Shown in pieces: positions 43,610 to 53,105 of a stretch of DNA of 64,000 nucleotides. How positions within the stretch are numbered: the stretch's first letter is position 1; each line of letters opens with the position of its first letter. Under the pieces are notes generated by a model. The model did not search any database. It was not told the origin of the DNA and saw only the letters and a program-made list of their open reading frames with translations. This DNA is from an uncultured Lachnospiraceae bacterium (lineage in GTDB: Bacteria; Bacillota; Clostridia; Lachnospirales; Lachnospiraceae): assembly GCA_902788555.1 (NCBI GenBank), contig CADAKQ010000013.1, positions 1 to 64,000 on the forward strand, written 5' to 3'. Made by a program: the position numbers and the translations under genes.

Positions 43610-46249
43610 TTATGAGAGCTGTGCTTTAGCTTCTTCTATACCCTGACTTAAGGCTTCCTTGATACCATCCGGATTTTTTCCGCCGGCCTGAGCCATATTA
43701 GGGCGACCGCCTCCGCCTCCACCGACAAGACCGGAAATCTTTTTAATTATGTTTCCTGCATGTGCTCCTGCCTTTACGGCGTCATCCGTTGCCATAACTA
43801 TAAGATTAACCTTACCATCTATGGATGAAGCAAGTATTACAACACCTGAACCGATTTTTACCTTCATATCATCGCCAAGTGTTCTAAGAGCATTCATATC
43901 AATATCCTTAACCTCGATAGGAAGAATCTTATAAGTACCTAAGTCAACCATATTGCTCATAACATCGCCAACAGAATCCTTAGCCATCTTATCCTTAAGC
44001 TTTTGATTTTCAGACTGAAGCGCTTTAATCTCTGCCATAAGTGAATCAATTTTGTCCGCAAGCTTTGAAGGCTCTGTTTTTGCTTTTATGGATGCTTCAT
44101 TTAATTCTTTCTCAACATTTTTATAATAATCAAAAGCACCCTTTGAGGTCAGAGCCTCTATACGTCTTACACCTGCGGCAACACCTGCCTCAGAAACAAT
44201 CTTAAAAGTATTGATAACACCTGTGCTCGGTACATGTGTACCGCCGCAAAGCTCCTTTGAAAAATCACCGATACTCACAACTCGGACGGATTCACCGTAT
44301 TTTTCACCAAAAAGTGCCATAGCACCTGTCTTTTTTGCATCCTCAAGGCTCATTATATCAGTTGTAACAGCTATATCCTTTTCTATTTCTGAATTGACAA
44401 TTTCTTCAACCTTTTCTATCTCTTCCACGGTCATAGGCTTATTGTACGTAAAATCGAAACGCAGTCTGTCCATTGCAACATATGAACCGGCCTGTTCAAC
44501 CTGATTACCAAGAACAATTTTTAATGCCTTTTGTAAAAGGTGTGTAGCTGAATGATTCTTGCAGGTAAGTGCTCTTTGATTTTCATCGACATTAAGCTTA
44601 ACCTCATCTCCAAGTCTTATGCTTCCTTTACTTACATAACCTACATGTGCTATTTTTCCACCAACAACCTTAATTGTATCCTGAACGATAAACTCACCGT
44701 CAGGAGCGGTGATGACTCCTGAATCTCCGCACTGACCACCCATAGTTGCATAAAAAGGTGTTCCGGCTACAAATATTGAACCGTTCTCTCCGCAGCAAAG
44801 CTCCTTAACTACCTCTTTGTCGGTAGTCATTGCATTTATCTTTGACTTATGAACAAGTGAATCATATCCTACAAAAAGATTATCTATAGTAAGTGGTATC
44901 TGCTCATATACGGTTGCATCAGCTCCCATATAGTTGGTTGTCTTTCTTGCATTTCTTGCCTTTACTCTTTGTTCGTCCATACAGGTATTAAAGCCCTCTT
45001 CATCCACATCTATACCGGATTCCTCAAGAATTTCTTTTGTCAAATCAAGAGGGAAGCCATAAGTATCATAAAGCTTAAAGGCTCTTTCACCTGAAAGGAT
45101 TTTTGAATCTATTTTCTTGGTTTCATCAATATATCCGTTTAATATCGAAAGTCCCTGATCTATGGTTTTATTGAAATTTTCTTCCTCTGTATTTAATATT
45201 GAGAAGATGTGTTCCTTCTTTTCTTCAAGCTCTGGATATGCATCCTTAGAGCACTCTATAACCGTCTTAGAAAGTTCAGCCAGAAAACTTCCCTTTATTC
45301 CGAGAAGACGTCCGTGTCTTGCCGCACGGCGAAGAAGTCTTCTTAAGACATATCCACGACCTTCATTGGAAGGAAGTATACCGTCAGAGGTCATAAAGGT
45401 AACAGAACGGATATGGTCAGTAATAAGTCTTATAGAAACATCATTTTTTTCATTCTCCTTATAGGCAACATGTGCCATTTCACAAACCTTATCCCTAAGA
45501 GCCTTTATAGTATCGACATCGAATATAGAATCTACATCCTGAACAACAACCGCAAGTCTTTCAAGTCCCATTCCTGTATCTATATTTTTATTTTCAAGTA
45601 AGGTATAGTTACCCTTTCCATCGTTTTCAAACTGCGTAAATACGTTGTTCCAAACCTCCATATATCTGTCGCAGTCACATCCTACTTTACAGTCAGGTTT
45701 ACCACAGCCAAACTTTTCGCCACGGTCATAATAAATCTCAGAACAAGGTCCGCAAGGTCCTGCTCCATGCTCCCAGAAATTATCCTCCTTGCCGAATTTA
45801 TAAATCCTGTCGGCAGGGATACCCACTTCTTTGTTCCATATATCAAATGCTTCATCATCATCAAGATATACTGACGGATATAATCTGTCGGCATCAAGAC
45901 CAACCACCTCGGTTAAAAATTCCCAGCTCCAGGCAATCGCTTCATGCTTAAAATAATCACCAAAAGAGAAATTACCGAGCATTTCAAAAAATGTACCATG
46001 TCTTGCTGTTTTGCCGACATTTTCAATATCTCCGGTTCTAATACACTTCTGGCATGTAGTTACCCTTCTTCTCGGTGGAATCTCCTGACCTGTAAAATAT
46101 GGCTTTAAAGGTGCCATACCTGCATTAATAAGCAATAAGCTGTTGTCGTTATGCGGAATCAATGAAAAGCTCTTCATCTTAAGATGACCCTTGCTTTCAA
46201 AGAAATCCAAATACATTGATCTTAATTCGTTTACACCGTACTTTTTCAC
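43610..46249 (-). CDS. alaS: Alanyl-tRNA synthetase
   Basis: Charges tRNA-Ala and clears mischarged Ser. It is 879 aa with a class II catalytic core (R-x-T-T-C-Q-K-C-I-R-T-G-D, F-E-M-L-G-N-F-S-F-G-D-Y-F), an editing domain with the H-S-A-T-H-L-L zinc motif and C-G-G-T-H, and the C-terminal DHHA1 region ending in G-G-G-G-R-P-N-M-A-Q-A-G-G. The usual start is a GTG at 46249, since GGAGG sits 8 bases before it; the longer frame from 46264 would begin with a TTG inside that ribosome site. Confidence 0.96.
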   Translation of the reverse strand: MKKYGVNELRSMYLDFFESKGHLKMKSFSLIPHNDNSLLLINAGMAPLKPYFTGQEIPPRRRVTTCQKCIRTGDIENVGKTARHGTFFEMLGNFSFGDYFKHEAIAWSWEFLTEVVGLDADRLYPSVYLDDDEAFDIWNKEVGIPADRIYKFGKEDNFWEHGAGPCGPCSEIYYDRGEKFGCGKPDCKVGCDCDRYMEVWNNVFTQFENDGKGNYTLLENKNIDTGMGLERLAVVVQDVDSIFDVDTIKALRDKVCEMAHVAYKENEKNDVSIRLITDHIRSVTFMTSDGILPSNEGRGYVLRRLLRRAARHGRLLGIKGSFLAELSKTVIECSKDAYPELEEKKEHIFSILNTEEENFNKTIDQGLSILNGYIDETKKIDSKILSGERAFKLYDTYGFPLDLTKEILEESGIDVDEEGFNTCMDEQRVKARNARKTTNYMGADATVYEQIPLTIDNLFVGYDSLVHKSKINAMTTDKEVVKELCCGENGSIFVAGTPFYATMGGQCGDSGVITAPDGEFIVQDTIKVVGGKIAHVGYVSKGSIRLGDEVKLNVDENQRALTCKNHSATHLLQKALKIVLGNQVEQAGSYVAMDRLRFDFTYNKPMTVEEIEKVEEIVNSEIEKDIAVTTDIMSLEDAKKTGAMALFGEKYGESVRVVSIGDFSKELCGGTHVPSTGVINTFKIVSEAGVAAGVRRIEALTSKGAFDYYKNVEKELNEASIKAKTEPSKLADKIDSLMAEIKALQSENQKLKDKMAKDSVGDVMSNMVDLGTYKILPIEVKDIDMNALRTLGDDMKVKIGSGVVILASSIDGKVNLIVMATDDAVKAGAHAGNIIKKISGLVGGGGGGRPNMAQAGGKNPDGIKEALSQGIEEAKAQLS

Positions 46250-46267
46250 GATTATATCCTCCAAGCT

Positions 46268-46417
46268 TTATTCGTTACTGCCGCCTTCGGCAGTTTCAAC
46301 CTTTTCATCTTTTCTTTTTCTTAAAACCTTACCAACCTGTATGCCTAAAAATGCACATACAATCATGGCTACAAATTTGATTAAATAGCTAACAATCTCT
46401 GTTAATAAAGCACTCAT
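46268..46417 (-). CDS. Small single-helix membrane protein upstream of alaS
   Basis: A 49-aa protein: a short lead, one hydrophobic helix (about 9-29, L-I-K-F-V-A-M-I-V-C-A-F-L-G) and a basic then acidic tail (R-K-R-K-D-E-K through G-G-S-N-E). GGAGG precedes the ATG at 46417 by seven bases. It fits between hisIE and alaS with 18-19 bp gaps, so it is part of the transcript. I do not know a function; the topology suggests a cytoplasmic tail. Confidence 0.7.
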   Translation of the reverse strand: MSALLTEIVSYLIKFVAMIVCAFLGIQVGKVLRKRKDEKVETAEGGSNE

Positions 46418-46436
46418 ACATATACCTCCGTTTCAT

Positions 46437-47699
46437 CTATCTTCTGTCTGCCAGTTCCTTTATAACCTCATTCCAGGATACTCCTCTTTCGACCATAAGT
46501 ACCATAAGGTGATATAAGAAATCGGCAATTTCATATTTTATTTCTTCAGGATCAGGATTCTTCGCCGCAATAATTATCTCAGCAGCTTCCTCTCCTACCT
46601 TCTTAAGAATCTTATCTATACCCTTATCAAAGAGATAATTGGTATACGAACCTTCTTTAGGATTTGACTTTCTGTCCTCGATAATAGCATATTCCTCCAA
46701 AAAAACCTTTAAAGGATTGGTATCGTCATACTCTTTTTTAACTAAATCCTTAAAGAAGCATGTTCTGCTTCCGGTATGACAGGCAGCTCCGATCTGAGAA
46801 ACCTTTGCCAAAATCGTATCATTGTCACAATCTATCGTAAGAGATTTAACAAACTGGAAATGTCCGCTCGTTTCACCCTTTGTCCAAAGCTCATTTCTGC
46901 TCCTGCTAAAATAAGTCATTCTTCCTGTTTCGATTGTTTTATTGAAAGCCTCCTCATTCATATAAGCCATCATCAAAACCTCTGCCGTCTTATAATGCTG
47001 TACAATAACAGGTATAAGTCCTTCTTTATTAAGCTTAAACTCTGAAAAAGAAAGTGAGCTTTCGAATAAATTGACCGGAATATTTCGTGCCTTACATGCC
47101 TGCTTTATCTCCATAACATCATGCTGTTTTAAATTATACAGACTGATTGTTTCCGCACTCGTTGCTTCAAGCATATCGGCAATCTCGGATGGAACTGTCG
47201 AATATGTGGAGGCTACAATCGGAAGGCCAACCTCTTTTCTTATCTTTTTAACAAGCTCAATATAATTATTAACCTTGTTATTATGTATAAGCAAAAGTTC
47301 TCCTGCCCCTGCTCTTTTTAAGGTTTTTCCGTATTCTACCGGATTTTCGCAATCGGAAAGATCAATCGTTACTATTATTCTTTCCGAGCCAAATCTGTCG
47401 GAGGCCTCCTTTACTATGTCAATATTTTCCAACGGAGCTGTTTTCATACAAACCTTTGAAGCTCCGGCATATAAAAGCTTCTTGATATCCTCAAGACGTC
47501 TTACACCGCCACAGGCGATAAGCGGTATATCAAGCTGTCTTGTTATTTCTTTAATAGTTGCAATATTCTTGTCTATATCCTCCCTTGCACAGGAGCTGTC
47601 AAAAAATGCAATTTCATCTGCTCCCGCATCATTATAAAATAATGCTTCCTCTAAAGGATTTTCCAATGAAAGACATGGAATTATCTTTTTGTAGCCCAT
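46437..47699 (-). CDS. hisI: HisF-like domain fused to HisIE
   Basis: A 420-aa fusion. Residues 1-215 are a HisA/HisF-type barrel, 216-320 a PRA-cyclohydrolase (HisI; zinc motif [11 protein letters not shown], metal D-x-D-x-D) and 325-420 a PRA-ATP pyrophosphatase (His[22 protein letters not shown]). The HisIE parts look active, catalysing steps 2 and 3 of histidine synthesis. The barrel starts I-I-P-C-L-S11, where HisF has catalytic Asp11, and lacks the following K-D-G-R-V-V-K-G loop. The second Asp (D113 in V-T-I-D) is kept. The barrel is therefore probably not a cyclase. GGGAGG precedes the ATG. Confidence 0.92.
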   Translation of the reverse strand: MGYKKIIPCLSLENPLEEALFYNDAGADEIAFFDSSCAREDIDKNIATIKEITRQLDIPLIACGGVRRLEDIKKLLYAGASKVCMKTAPLENIDIVKEASDRFGSERIIVTIDLSDCENPVEYGKTLKRAGAGELLLIHNNKVNNYIELVKKIRKEVGLPIVASTYSTVPSEIADMLEATSAETISLYNLKQHDVMEIKQACKARNIPVNLFESSLSFSEFKLNKEGLIPVIVQHYKTAEVLMMAYMNEEAFNKTIETGRMTYFSRSRNELWTKGETSGHFQFVKSLTIDCDNDTILAKVSQIGAACHTGSRTCFFKDLVKKEYDDTNPLKVFLEEYAIIEDRKSNPKEGSYTNYLFDKGIDKILKKVGEEAAEIIIAAKNPDPEEIKYEIADFLYHLMVLMVERGVSWNEVIKELADRR

Positions 47700-47710
47700 T
47701 TTATTCCTCC

Positions 47711-48304
47711 CTATAAGCTTCCTTTGGTGGAAAGAATCTTTCCATCTAATCTGTCGTTATATCCGGTTGCTATATCAAGCGCCTTTGCAAACGCCTTAAA
47801 AGCAGCTTCAATAATATGATGATTATTTTCTCCCGAAATTTGCTTTAAATGTATATTCATGCCGGCACTATAGGAAACTGCATAGAAAAATTCTTTTACC
47901 ATTTCAGTGTCCATATATCCGACTCTGTCTGTTGTAAAATTCATGTCAAAGCTAAGATACGGCCTTCCCGATAAATCAACCGCACAAAGCACCAAAGCAT
48001 CATCCATAGGGAGCATAAATGAACCAAAACGTTCAATTCCCTCCTTATCGCCAAGTGCCTTGGCAATAGCCTGTCCAAGAACAATGCCTGTATCCTCGAT
48101 TGTATGATGACAATCCACTATGATATCTCCAATAGTCTTAACATCAAGATTGAAAAAGCCATGTCTTGCAAAGCTGTTAAGCATATGATCGAAAAATCCT
48201 ATTCCCGTATCGATTTCAGCATTTCCCGTACCATCAATATCAAGCGTAAGACATATATCTGTCTCACTCGTCTTTCTTTTAATTGTGGCTGTTCTTTCTG
48301 ACAT
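47711..48304 (-). CDS. hisB: Imidazoleglycerol-phosphate dehydratase
   Basis: Step 7 of histidine synthesis (dehydration of imidazoleglycerol phosphate), 197 aa, monofunctional. The metal-binding repeats are [14 protein letters not shown] and [13 protein letters not shown] precedes the ATG. It lies 11 bp before the hisF'IE fusion. Confidence 0.97.
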   Translation of the reverse strand: MSERTATIKRKTSETDICLTLDIDGTGNAEIDTGIGFFDHMLNSFARHGFFNLDVKTIGDIIVDCHHTIEDTGIVLGQAIAKALGDKEGIERFGSFMLPMDDALVLCAVDLSGRPYLSFDMNFTTDRVGYMDTEMVKEFFYAVSYSAGMNIHLKQISGENNHHIIEAAFKAFAKALDIATGYNDRLDGKILSTKGSL

Positions 48305-48430
48305 AAAATCACTCCCTAATCAATTCATAATATAGTTTTAAACGCAGCAATTTTACGTGAAATAATTTTATCACTGCGAATCATTATTTTTAATAAACAA
48401 AGATATAATATTATAACACTTATTACTTAT

Positions 48431-49720
48431 TTATTCAAATCTTACCCTGATTGAATTTGCATGTGCAGTAAGCTTTTCCGATTCGGCAAATGCGATTATA
48501 TCCTTGGAAACAGGTTCCAACGCTTCTTTTGAATAGTATATAAGGCTTGATTTTTTTATAAAATCATCAACACTAAGAGGTGAGAAGAACTTTGCCGTAC
48601 CGTTTGTCGGAAGGACATGGTTAGGACCGGCAAAATAATCTCCCAAAGGCTCTGAAGAATATTCACCAAGGAATATCGCTCCTGCATTTTTAATCTTTGT
48701 CATAGTTTCGAAAGGATTTGCAGTAACTATCTCAAGATGCTCACTTGCAATCTCGTTTACTGTATCAATGGCATCCTCCATATTGTCTGCGACAAGAATA
48801 TATCCGTAATTATCAACCGATTTTCTTATTATGTCCTTTCTGGATAAAACATTTATAAACTTCTCGGCTTCATCCGACACCTTTTCGGCAAGCTCATGTG
48901 AAGTAGTAACAAGAATGGCTGAAGCCATCTCATCATGCTCTGCCTGAGATAAAAGATCTGCCGCAACAAATCTCGGATTAGCAGTATCATCTGCCAAAAC
49001 CATAACCTCGCTCGGACCGGCAACAGAATCAATGCTTACATGTCCGAAAACCATCCTCTTAGCAAGAGCAACAAAGATATTACCGGGACCAACTATCTTA
49101 TCAACCTTAGGTATACTTTCTGTACCATAAGCAAGTGCGGCGATAGCCTGTGCTCCGCCCGCCTTATATATAGTATCAACTCCTGCTTCGTTTGCAGCAA
49201 CTAAGGTCATATCATAGACCTTGCCATCTGAATCACATGGAGTAGTCATAATTATTTCACTAACTCCGGCAACCTTAGCCGGTATAACATTCATAAGCAC
49301 TGATGAAGGATAAACAGCCTTTCCACCCGGTACATAAACTCCGACTTTTTCAAGCGGAGTGACCTTTTGTCCAAGCATAATTCCATTATCTTTGGAATCA
49401 AACCAGCTATACTGCATTTGCTTTTCATGATAGGTTCTTATGTTATAAATTGCTTTTCTTATAACCTCAACCAAATCCTTATCAACTCTTTTATAAGCAT
49501 CCTCAATTTCTTCGCCGGTTACCTTAATGTTAGATGCATTTATCTTAGCCTTATCAAATTTCTCGGTATATTTAAATAAAGCTTCATCCCTGTTTACATG
49601 TATGTCTTCAACAATATCCTTAACTATAGCTTCATAATCACCATAATTGTCAGGACTTCTTTTTAAAAGATTATTTAATATATCTTTTTTGGTTTCATCT
49701 GTGAGTTTAACTATTCTCAT
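48431..49720 (-). CDS. hisD: Histidinol dehydrogenase
   Basis: Last two oxidations to histidine, zinc and NAD dependent. It is 429 aa. P-G-G-K-A-V-Y-P-S-S-V-L-M-N, G-P-G-N and the H-D-E/S-E-H-L-E segments hold zinc and active-site residues. GGAGG precedes the ATG. A 126-bp gap to hisB contains only a short stem (CGCAG/CTGCG arms) without a T-tract. Confidence 0.97.
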   Translation of the reverse strand: MRIVKLTDETKKDILNNLLKRSPDNYGDYEAIVKDIVEDIHVNRDEALFKYTEKFDKAKINASNIKVTGEEIEDAYKRVDKDLVEVIRKAIYNIRTYHEKQMQYSWFDSKDNGIMLGQKVTPLEKVGVYVPGGKAVYPSSVLMNVIPAKVAGVSEIIMTTPCDSDGKVYDMTLVAANEAGVDTIYKAGGAQAIAALAYGTESIPKVDKIVGPGNIFVALAKRMVFGHVSIDSVAGPSEVMVLADDTANPRFVAADLLSQAEHDEMASAILVTTSHELAEKVSDEAEKFINVLSRKDIIRKSVDNYGYILVADNMEDAIDTVNEIASEHLEIVTANPFETMTKIKNAGAIFLGEYSSEPLGDYFAGPNHVLPTNGTAKFFSPLSVDDFIKKSSLIYYSKEALEPVSKDIIAFAESEKLTAHANSIRVRFE

Positions 49721-49805
49721 TATTGCGCCTCCATTATTTGTAATACATTAAGTTGACATAACATTATTATTGTAATCAATAATCAGATTTAAACATTTTT
49801 TATAA

Positions 49806-50447
49806 TTATTCCTTAATCAAATGATTCAACTCATTTAATATATTTCTTATACGCTCATGTTCCATCTTAAGGCTTACCTGATTTACAACCACTCTTGCAG
49901 ATAACGGACATATCTCTTCCAAAACACAAAGACCGTTTTCCTTAAGTGTTGAACCGGTTTCAACTATATCAACTATAACCTCCGATAAATCCACAATAGG
50001 TGCCAGCTCAACCGAACCGTTAAGCTTAATTATCTCAACCGTCTGATTTTTCTTATTCTGAAAATAATCCTTAGCTATATTAGGATATTTGCTCGCAACG
50101 CGTATAATCTCATTTTTACTGAGAAGCTCTTTTGCCGAAGCGGGTCCGCACACACACATACGACATTTTCCAAAGCCAAGGTCCATAACCTCATAAAGAT
50201 TTCTTCCTTCTTCAAGTATCGTATCCTTTCCCACCACTCCGACATCGGCTGCTCCATACTCTACATAAGTAGGAACATCTGATGCCTTAGCAAGAAAGAA
50301 TTTTATCTTATGCTCTTCATTTGTAAATATAAGCTTTCTTGTATCAGGGTCCTTAATCTCTTCACAGGTAATTCCCATTTGTTCAAATAATTCCAATGTC
50401 TTTTTTGCAAGTCTGCCTTTTGCAAGTGCAAAGGTTAAATATCTCAT
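49806..50447 (-). CDS. hisG: ATP phosphoribosyltransferase, short catalytic form
   Basis: First step of histidine synthesis. It is 213 aa, the short HisG that lacks the regulatory ACT domain and depends on HisZ, which is encoded just upstream. L-T-F-A-L-A-K-G-R and the [15 protein letters not shown] loop are present. GAGGAT sets the start at 50447 instead of 50462. Confidence 0.95.
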   Translation of the reverse strand: MRYLTFALAKGRLAKKTLELFEQMGITCEEIKDPDTRKLIFTNEEHKIKFFLAKASDVPTYVEYGAADVGVVGKDTILEEGRNLYEVMDLGFGKCRMCVCGPASAKELLSKNEIIRVASKYPNIAKDYFQNKKNQTVEIIKLNGSVELAPIVDLSEVIVDIVETGSTLKENGLCVLEEICPLSARVVVNQVSLKMEHERIRNILNELNHLIKE

Positions 50448-50478
50448 ATTTTCTATCCTCATTTTAAAATCTGTTCAA

Positions 50479-51741
50479 CTAAAAGCTCTTTAGAGTCTTA
50501 ATATCAGTTTCGGTTACATTTTCATTTATCAATGAATAAATATCAAGCTTTTCGTTATCCTTAACAACATAAACTCCGGAAAAATGAAGCTTTTTAGCAT
50601 AATCTATATAATCACTTATACTGTGTTTTGCTGATTTTCTTATAAGTTCTATCTTTTTATTCTTTTCTCTATAGTACGTTGCTAACTCAATAGCTGACTT
50701 TTGTTGCTCTCTTTCGTATAAGATAAGTATATTTGAATAATCAAGCTCGATTTCTATCTTATTTCTTGAAATGGCACTCATAAGCTCGTCCACATAAATT
50801 GCAAAGCCTACAGCCGGTGCATCCTTACCGAACTTCTCCATCAGATTATTATATCTGCCGCCTTTTACTATGGCGTCACCCGTTCCATAGGTGTAGCCTC
50901 TGAATATAATTCCGGTATAATAATTGTATCTGTTAATCATGCTTAAATCAAAGCTTACATATTTCTCGAAGCCATAAGCCGAAAGAGCATTGTAAACCCG
51001 CTTCATTCTTTCTATCGCTTCTATAGAACGGGCATTATTAACAAGCTCCCCCGCCTTGTCAAGCATTTCCAAACCGCCAAACAACATGTTAAAGCCTGAT
51101 ATTGCCTTTTTAATTTTTTCATCAATGTTAAGCGATGAAACAAATTCTGATAAACCGAAAAAATTTTTTATATGTATCAGCTCTCTTATTCTGTCCTCGG
51201 TTTCCTTATTTATTCCGGCTTCTTCTATTATACCTTTAAAATAATCTATCTCACCGATTTCAATTTGAAATTCCTTAAGACCTGCTTCCTTAAGGCAGCT
51301 TATAACACAAGCAATAATTTCCGCATCAGCAGCAGAGCTGTCATCATTTATAAGCTCGCATCCAACCTGTGTAACTTCATTCAGCTTTCCCTGATGTAAA
51401 GGGGCATTTATAAAAGTATTTCCACTGTAGCAAAGTCTTATCGGCAAATCCACATCCGAATAGTATTTTGCAACACACCTTGCTACACTCGGAGTCATAT
51501 CTGGTCTTAAAACAAGCGTATTATTATTACGGTCAAAAAATTTATACATTTCATTGGACGGAGCAGAGCCCTTATCCATATTAAATATATCAAAGTATTC
51601 AAAGGTAGGTGTGGAAATATCCTGATAACTGTATAACAAAAGGACATGATGGATATGCTCTAAAACCTTTAGCTTTCGTTTAAATTCCAAATCATATATA
51701 TCCCTGACACCCTCAGGGGTATGTAAAAGTTTTTCGTTCAT
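50479..51741 (-). CDS. hisZ: ATP phosphoribosyltransferase regulatory subunit HisZ
   Basis: A HisRS-like regulatory partner of short HisG, 420 aa. L-L-H-T-P-E-G-V-R-D-I-Y at the start, R-P-D-M-T-P-S-V-A-R and a G-G-R-Y-N-N motif come from the class II synthetase core, but there is no anticodon-binding domain of normal HisRS size. The frame opens at 51777, and AAGGAG with the family start supports 51741. It is the first gene of the operon, with a consensus promoter 84 bp upstream. Confidence 0.93.
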   Translation of the reverse strand: MNEKLLHTPEGVRDIYDLEFKRKLKVLEHIHHVLLLYSYQDISTPTFEYFDIFNMDKGSAPSNEMYKFFDRNNNTLVLRPDMTPSVARCVAKYYSDVDLPIRLCYSGNTFINAPLHQGKLNEVTQVGCELINDDSSAADAEIIACVISCLKEAGLKEFQIEIGEIDYFKGIIEEAGINKETEDRIRELIHIKNFFGLSEFVSSLNIDEKIKKAISGFNMLFGGLEMLDKAGELVNNARSIEAIERMKRVYNALSAYGFEKYVSFDLSMINRYNYYTGIIFRGYTYGTGDAIVKGGRYNNLMEKFGKDAPAVGFAIYVDELMSAISRNKIEIELDYSNILILYEREQQKSAIELATYYREKNKKIELIRKSAKHSISDYIDYAKKLHFSGVYVVKDNEKLDIYSLINENVTETDIKTLKSF

Positions 51742-51831
51742 ATCTTCCAATCTCCTTGCCATAAAACTATTTGACATTGAAATACATTACTCAAATAACA
51801 AAAGTAATATATCATAAAATATCAACAATTT

Positions 51832-51859
51832 ATTATACTATAAAATCCGCTAATTTCAA
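51832..51859 (-). promoter_or_regulatory. Histidine operon promoter
   Basis: Minus strand TTGAAA (51854-51859), 16 bp, TATAAT (51832-51837). The start falls near 51825, leaving an 84-nt leader, too short for a T-box. The spacing to the divergent lexA promoter is about 60 bp. Confidence 0.8.
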
Positions 51860-51908
51860 ACAAAAAAATTATTTATATATGATTATTAAAATATTTTTAT
51901 ATAAATCA

Positions 51909-51920
51909 GAACATTAGTTT
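51909..51920 (+). promoter_or_regulatory. LexA box 1
   Basis: GAACATTAGTTT, one base off the Gram-positive SOS box GAAC-N4-GTTC. It overlaps the lexA -35 region. Confidence 0.6.
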
Positions 51921-51947
51921 GCATTTCGAACAAATGTGTGATATAAT
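51919..51947 (+). promoter_or_regulatory. lexA promoter
   Basis: TTGCAT (51919-51924), 17 bp, TATAAT (51942-51947), with an extended TGA just before the -10. Expected start near 51954, with a 63-nt leader to lexA. Confidence 0.75.
51928..51939 (+). promoter_or_regulatory. LexA box 2
   Basis: GAACAAATGTGT, a looser match whose left half CGAAC is perfect. It sits inside the promoter spacer, centred 19 bp after box 1, so LexA could bind both on one face less than two turns apart. Confidence 0.5.
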
Positions 51948-52016
51948 TATGAAGTAAATTAGAAGCCGGGCAAATGTTAAAAAAGCTTACAGAACATAAC
52001 CCAAGGAGGTTTAAAT

Positions 52017-52631
52017 ATGGAGATTTTATCTGCAAAGCAACAGGAAATATTAGAATATTTAAAGGAATGTATACTTAAAAAAGGCTATCCCCCTGCAGTA
52101 AGAGAGATATGCGATGCCGTACATCTAAAATCCACATCCTCTGTTCATGCTCATCTTGAAACACTCGAAACAAAGGGCTATATAAGACGAGACCCTACAA
52201 AGCCCAGAGCTATTGAAATACTTGATGATACATTTAATCTTGCAAGACGAGAGCTTGTAAATGTACCTATAGTAGGAACAATAACAGCCGGTGAGCCGAT
52301 TCTTGCTGTTGAAAATATCGAGGGATACTTTCCTGTTCCTCCTGAATATATAAAAACCAACAAAGAACTGTTTATGCTTAAGGTAAAAGGGGAAAGTATG
52401 ATAAATGCCGGTATATTTAACGGCGATTTGGTTATGGTGGAAAAAACCGAAACTGCCAGAAATATGGACATAGTTGTAGCCTTAATTGATGATTCCGCAA
52501 CAGTAAAGACATTTTATAAAGAAGATGGATATGTAAGGCTTCAACCGGAAAATGATACTATGGAGCCAATCATAGTCAGGGACAATCTCTCGATTTTAGG
52601 TAAGGTTGTCGGATTATTCAGAACATTTTAA
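52017..52631 (+). CDS. lexA: SOS repressor LexA
   Basis: Represses DNA-damage genes and cleaves itself when RecA is activated. It is 204 aa. The winged-helix DNA-binding domain (1-70) is followed by the cleavage site A91-G92 in T-I-T-A-G-E-P. The serine-lysine dyad is S127 (G-E-S-M) and K164 (T-V-K-T). CCAAGGAGG precedes the ATG. It is the main plus-strand exception in the right part of the window and has two LexA boxes in its promoter. Confidence 0.97.
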   Translation: MEILSAKQQEILEYLKECILKKGYPPAVREICDAVHLKSTSSVHAHLETLETKGYIRRDPTKPRAIEILDDTFNLARRELVNVPIVGTITAGEPILAVENIEGYFPVPPEYIKTNKELFMLKVKGESMINAGIFNGDLVMVEKTETARNMDIVVALIDDSATVKTFYKEDGYVRLQPENDTMEPIIVRDNLSILGKVVGLFRTF

Positions 52632-52644
52632 TCAAAATATATTT

Positions 52645-52739
52645 GTCAGATTAAAAATATATGTCATTTTATAAGATATGGGTAGGTTGTTATAACAATT
52701 ATCCATATCTTATAATCTTACATATCTTATAATCTGACA
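52645..52739. repeat. Nested perfect inverted repeats between converging genes
   Basis: Outer arms TGTCAGATTA (52645-52654) and its complement (52730-52739) enclose an inner 13-bp pair, TTATAAGATATGG (52670-52682) with 52703-52715. The inner loop holds a 12-bp palindrome TTGTTATAACAA (52687-52698). It lies between lexA and a minus-strand gene and may act as a two-way terminator or a cruciform. Confidence 0.7.
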
Positions 52740-52749
52740 TATTTTATAA

Positions 52750-53079
52750 TTAGCTAATCATTATATCGCAGTAAATTGCATCTTTATTTTCTTTAGAGGT
52801 TATGTATCTGTATCTTATACATTTCCCTTCATTAAAACGCACGTGCATTTCAGAGTATGGATAAGAAACGCTTTTATTAAACATATCAAAGCAGTAAACG
52901 GAATTTTCCACATTAAATTCCTTTAGCTTTATATCAACTATATATCTTTGGAAATTAACTGTAACAGTATATTTTTTTATCATCTCACAGTTTGCAAGAA
53001 AATATGACAATCGGTTATATATCTCTTCATTTTCTTTGATATTGACCATATTTAAAAATTCGTTTATTACCTTATACAT
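52750..53079 (-). CDS. Hypothetical protein, 109 aa
   Basis: Not recognised. It is a small soluble alpha/beta protein with no signal peptide. Features include N-F-Q-R-Y-I-V-D-I-K-L-K in the middle and many aromatic residues in the second half. CGGAGTGA precedes the ATG, and codon use is like the neighbours, so it is probably real. It lies 26 bp downstream of the HD-GYP gene and may share its transcript. Confidence 0.6.
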   Translation of the reverse strand: MYKVINEFLNMVNIKENEEIYNRLSYFLANCEMIKKYTVTVNFQRYIVDIKLKEFNVENSVYCFDMFNKSVSYPYSEMHVRFNEGKCIRYRYITSKENKDAIYCDIMIS

Positions 53080-53105
53080 ACTATCACTCCGTTATGTCTA
53101 AAAAT

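Noticed and set aside
46191-46388. Plus-strand frame opposite the start of alaS
   Set aside because: It lies antisense to alaS and the small membrane gene and has no ribosome site.
51742-51825. Histidine T-box riboswitch before hisZ
   Set aside because: The leader is only about 84 nt and has no T-box motif or terminator.
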